A DNA stretch of 7,612 nt. Origin: Candidatus Hydrogenedentota bacterium (GTDB taxonomy: Bacteria > Hydrogenedentota > Hydrogenedentia > Hydrogenedentales > SLHB01). This document shows, piece by piece, positions 5,629 to 7,612 of this stretch. The translations under genes were made by a program, and so were the position numbers. The notes below the pieces were generated by a model. That model worked only from the letters and a program-made list of their open reading frames with translations, ran no database searches and was not told the DNA's origin. The first letter of the stretch is position 1; each line of letters opens with the position of its first letter. Location: the NCBI GenBank assembly GCA_023384315.1, contig JAHDWY010000198.1:1-7612 (forward strand). The letters are read 5' to 3'.

Positions 5629-6888
5629 CTACACGCCCGGACGCGGAACCGGATCGACCGGGTACGGCAGGGAGAAGTCCCACTCCTCCGGAACGATGCT
5701 GAGTTCCGAGTTCAGGGCCTCATCCCAGGTCAACGCCTTGCCGGTGTAAGCCGACATGCGGCCCATGATGGCGACCATGGTGCTATGGGCGACCTGGACG
5801 CCTTCGTTGATGTACGGGTCAACGCCGCGGATGGCGTTGCCGAGGTCCGTGTGTTCCTGGATGTACGGGTCGACCATCTTCTCCGGCGGGCTGTCCATCA
5901 TGTCGTTGCACTTGCTTACGCCGTTCGTGCCGAAGGCTTCCTCGAACACGCCGCCGTCGGCCTTGCCCCAGTGGCGGCACAAGCTGGTGACGTGGACGTT
6001 GTTCGGGAACTCATAATCGCACGAGAAGTGATCGTACATGTCGCCGTAGATGGGGTCGTCCGTCTTCCAAGCGCGGCCGCCGGATGCGAAAACTTTGACG
6101 GGGTTGGCCTGCAACACCCAGCACGCGATATCCAGATTGTGAACGTGTTGCTCGACGATGCTGTCACCGCAGACCCAGCAGTAGGCGTACCAGTTGCGGA
6201 TGCGGTACTCGAGTTCGCTCCAGTCCGGTTTGCGCTCGTGGGAGAAGGGCAGGCCGCCGCACCAGTACACGCGCATGGCCTTGATGTCGCCGATGGCGCC
6301 AGCGTGAAGTTTCTTGATGGTTTCCTGGTAATTGAGCTGATGACGGCGCTGCGTGCCGGCGACCAGGCAGAGATTCTTCTCTTTCGCCTTTTCGGCAGCA
6401 GCGATGACTTGGCGGATGCCCGCGGGATCTACCGCAGCCGGCTTTTCCGTGAAGATATGCTTGCCCGCTTCGACGGCGGACGTGAGATGTTTGGGCCGGC
6501 TGTACGGCAAAGTACCTTCAATGAGCACGTCGATGTCGGTATCGAGGATCTTCTTGTAGGCGTCGAACCCGGTGAAGCACATCTCGTCCTTCACCTTGAA
6601 CTGGTTGACGACACGTTCGTCTTTGGCTTCGCCGATGCGCGCTCGCGACGCCTCCAGCCGATCCGGGAACAAATCGGCCATCGCCACGAGTTCGACATTG
6701 TCGTTGCCCAGCATGAACTGGGTTGCCGCACCGGTGCCGCGTCCGCCACAGCCCAGCAGACCCGCGCGCAGTTTGTTGTTGGCCGCGTAGGCCCGCCCCG
6801 AACTGAGCACGGCTAGGCTGGCCGCAGCCGCCGCCGAAGCCTTCGCGAAATCTCTCCGCGTCATCCCGGATTGTTTCCCTTCGCTCAT
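5629..6888 (-). CDS. Tat-exported Gfo/Idh/MocA-family oxidoreductase
   Basis: The 419-residue protein belongs to the NAD(P)-dependent sugar/inositol dehydrogenase-type superfamily. MSEGKQSGMTRRDFAKAS followed by an Ala-rich hydrophobic stretch and A-Y-A (residues 1-35) is a twin-arginine signal. The Rossmann fold follows, with G-L-L-G-C-G-G-R-G at 43-51 and a strand ending in Asp72. The EKP motif is at 148-150, with Lys149 the usual catalytic/nicotinamide contact. In the C-terminal domain EQHVHNLDIACW (246-257) supplies the conserved His and Asp pocket. AYTGKALTWDEALNS near 380-394 is a block I associate with Planctomycetota-type members. GH109 glycosidases are a related possibility, but the pocket motif looks like an oxidoreductase's. 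The ATG at 6888 follows AGGAGG by 5 nt; the frame continues to 6999 but that extension would bury the Tat motif. It is likely first gene of a unit with the downstream propeller. The substrate is unknown. Confidence 0.93.
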   Translation of the reverse strand: MSEGKQSGMTRRDFAKASAAAAASLAVLSSGRAYAANNKLRAGLLGCGGRGTGAATQFMLGNDNVELVAMADLFPDRLEASRARIGEAKDERVVNQFKVKDEMCFTGFDAYKKILDTDIDVLIEGTLPYSRPKHLTSAVEAGKHIFTEKPAAVDPAGIRQVIAAAEKAKEKNLCLVAGTQRRHQLNYQETIKKLHAGAIGDIKAMRVYWCGGLPFSHERKPDWSELEYRIRNWYAYCWVCGDSIVEQHVHNLDIACWVLQANPVKVFASGGRAWKTDDPIYGDMYDHFSCDYEFPNNVHVTSLCRHWGKADGGVFEEAFGTNGVSKCNDMMDSPPEKMVDPYIQEHTDLGNAIRGVDPYINEGVQVAHSTMVAIMGRMSAYTGKALTWDEALNSELSIVPEEWDFSLPYPVDPVPRPGV

Positions 6889-6893
6889 AACTC

Positions 6894-6899
6894 CCTCCT
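6894..6899 (-). promoter_or_regulatory. Strong ribosome binding site of the oxidoreductase gene
   Basis: Read on the minus strand this is the full Shine-Dalgarno AGGAGG, 5 nt before the ATG at 6888. It is the strongest ribosome binding site in the window and rejects the longer in-frame start at 6999. Confidence 0.85.
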
Positions 6900-7019
6900 G
6901 CAAATGTGAGTTGGTTGCCAAGTCCCGCGCGTTTCCGCGCGCCATGTCATTCATTCCCCGCGTATCCTGCGGACCCGTGGCGGAAAGAAGATTCAGCATA
7001 GCATAGTACGGCGTGAGAA

Positions 7020-7046
7020 GCGCAAACGGGTGACCGGTCCTTGCGC
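7020..7046. promoter_or_regulatory. Inverted repeat in the divergent oxidoreductase/ankyrin intergenic region
   Basis: GCGCAA at 7020-7025 and TTGCGC at 7041-7046 are exact reverse complements separated by 15 bp, and GACCGGTC (7032-7039) is an 8-bp palindrome within the spacer. Each arm reads TTGCGC in the direction of its own divergent gene, where it could serve as a poor -35 hexamer. The arrangement could be an operator shared by both genes, but short dyads are frequent in GC-rich DNA. Confidence 0.3.
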
Positions 7047-7069
7047 CGGGCCTCAGCGAGTGCTATACA
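7041..7069 (+). promoter_or_regulatory. Possible promoter of the ankyrin lipoprotein gene, with little or no leader
   Basis: TTGCGC (7041-7046) and TATACA (7064-7069) are separated by 17 bp. A start site 7 nt downstream of the -10 would fall on the A of the ATG at 7076. No Shine-Dalgarno is visible before that ATG, consistent with a leaderless message. Both hexamers are imperfect. Confidence 0.3.
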
Positions 7070-7075
7070 GAGCGA

Positions 7076-7612
7076 ATGACGAGGGATTTCCGAGGCGAAA
7101 ACAACCGCAAGGCAGCCCGGTTTCTGCCCTGCTGGGGGGGCGGGCTTGTGCTGTTTCTTGCCGCGTGCGGATGTGGCGCTTCCACGGACAATCCAGCGGA
7201 AAAGACGGCATTGGGACTGCCCCCGTTTCATCTGTCCGCCCGGGAGGGCGATCTCGAAACGGTCCGCGAACATTTGGAAAGCGGTAGCGACGCGAACGTG
7301 CGGGACATCGACGGCAATACCGCGCTTCACCGTGCCGCGCGCGATGGGCGGCTCGCCATAGCGCAACTCCTTCTGGACTTCCGGGCGGATCCCGATGCCC
7401 GGACCGGGACCGGGTGGACCCCCCTGCACCTGGCCATCCGCGGAGACCGAACCGAGTTGGTCGAGTTGCTGCTGCGGTACAGCGCCGATCCCAACATCGC
7501 AAACGCAGAGGGCGTTCCGCCGTTGCATCTCGCGGTGATGAAGGGCAACGAAGCGATGGTGCGCCACTTACTGACGTCGCGGCCGGTTGCCGAGATCCAG
7601 AAACGCCAGAAG
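7076..7612 (+). CDS. Ankyrin-repeat lipoprotein, 3'-truncated by window edge
   Basis: A frame opens at ATG 7076 and remains open to the last base, giving 179 residues with no stop. The N-terminus has basic residues (R11, K12, R15), a hydrophobic run at about 21-30 and the lipobox L-A-A-C with Cys31 followed by Gly. A lipid-anchored envelope protein is therefore expected. The mature part contains consecutive ankyrin repeats: a divergent first one at about 49-76, then NTALHRAARDGRLAIAQLLL at 81-100 within a repeat at about 79-110. Repeats at about 112-143 (TPLHLAIRGD) and from 145 on (PPLHLAVMKGNEAMVRHLL) follow, the last being cut or close to its end. Ankyrin repeats mediate protein-protein binding; the partner is unknown. 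This is the only ATG after an in-frame TGA at 7031. No Shine-Dalgarno is evident. A run of seven G (7134-7140) falls in the signal peptide. The gene is divergent from the oxidoreductase. Confidence 0.9.
   Translation, partial: MTRDFRGENNRKAARFLPCWGGGLVLFLAACGCGASTDNPAEKTALGLPPFHLSAREGDLETVREHLESGSDANVRDIDGNTALHRAARDGRLAIAQLLLDFRADPDARTGTGWTPLHLAIRGDRTELVELLLRYSADPNIANAEGVPPLHLAVMKGNEAMVRHLLTSRPVAEIQKRQK

Noticed and set aside
5626..6816. 396-residue plus-strand open frame opposite the oxidoreductase gene
   Set aside because: It is a shadow frame. The minus strand has the Rossmann, EKP and Tat motifs and a strong ribosome binding site.
6889..6999. 37-residue N-terminal extension of the oxidoreductase from 6999
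   Set aside because: It would place the twin-arginine motif far inside the protein, and AGGAGG directly precedes the ATG at 6888.
6947..7567. 206-residue minus-strand open frame covering the ankyrin region
   Set aside because: The plus strand in this interval encodes a lipobox and repeated ankyrin motifs; the minus frame has no recognisable features.
1..7612. Mobile element, phage, CRISPR or toxin-antitoxin signatures
   Set aside because: No transposase, integrase, terminal inverted repeats, regularly spaced repeats or small paired frames with good start signals were seen.

Overview
The window is GC-rich, gene-dense bacterial chromosome carrying seven protein genes, two of them cut by the window edges. 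I see no rRNA, tRNA, CRISPR array, insertion sequence, integrase or phage gene. Two folded-enzyme families that are usually cytosolic (a hydroxypyruvate-isomerase-like TIM barrel and a Gfo/Idh/MocA oxidoreductase) carry twin-arginine signals. A secreted Asp-box propeller and a long DUF2225 zinc-ribbon protein are also present. This mix is typical of Planctomycetota, Lentisphaerota or Candidatus Hydrogenedentota-type bacteria. That placement is an inference from gene content, not from a marker gene.

Layout. Positions 2-733 (+) hold the 3' part of dapB (lysine/peptidoglycan precursor synthesis). Positions 910-2220 (+) hold a DUF2225-family protein with a CPxC...CPxC zinc ribbon and a long helical tail. 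A convergent junction of only 36 bp leads to a minus-strand pair: an HxlR-family regulator (3541-3182) followed, 49 bp downstream, by a Tat-exported hydroxypyruvate-isomerase-like protein (3132-2257). Divergent from that pair, across a 211 bp AT-richer intergenic region full of short palindromes, is a very well conserved ycaC (3753-4373, +). Its stop faces the stop of the next minus-strand unit across 25 bp. That unit is a Tat-exported Gfo/Idh/MocA oxidoreductase (6888-5629) and, downstream, a secreted sialidase-like BNR/Asp-box propeller (5535-4399). A perfect 13-bp-stem hairpin with a T-rich tail lies between the two. Divergent from the oxidoreductase, an ankyrin-repeat lipoprotein gene starts at 7076 (+) and runs off the window.

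How they may work together. The HxlR regulator probably controls its own operon and/or the divergent ycaC, since candidate operators sit between the two. The oxidoreductase and propeller look like an envelope-located carbohydrate-processing pair, with the hairpin setting their relative expression. dapB, the DUF2225 gene and the ankyrin lipoprotein have no visible functional link to these units. I did not find a clearly new defence or mobile system. The best leads are the hxlR/ycaC divergent control region, the apparent cross-phylum conservation of ycaC, the export of two normally cytosolic enzyme families, and a possibly leaderless ankyrin lipoprotein with a G7 tract in its signal peptide.
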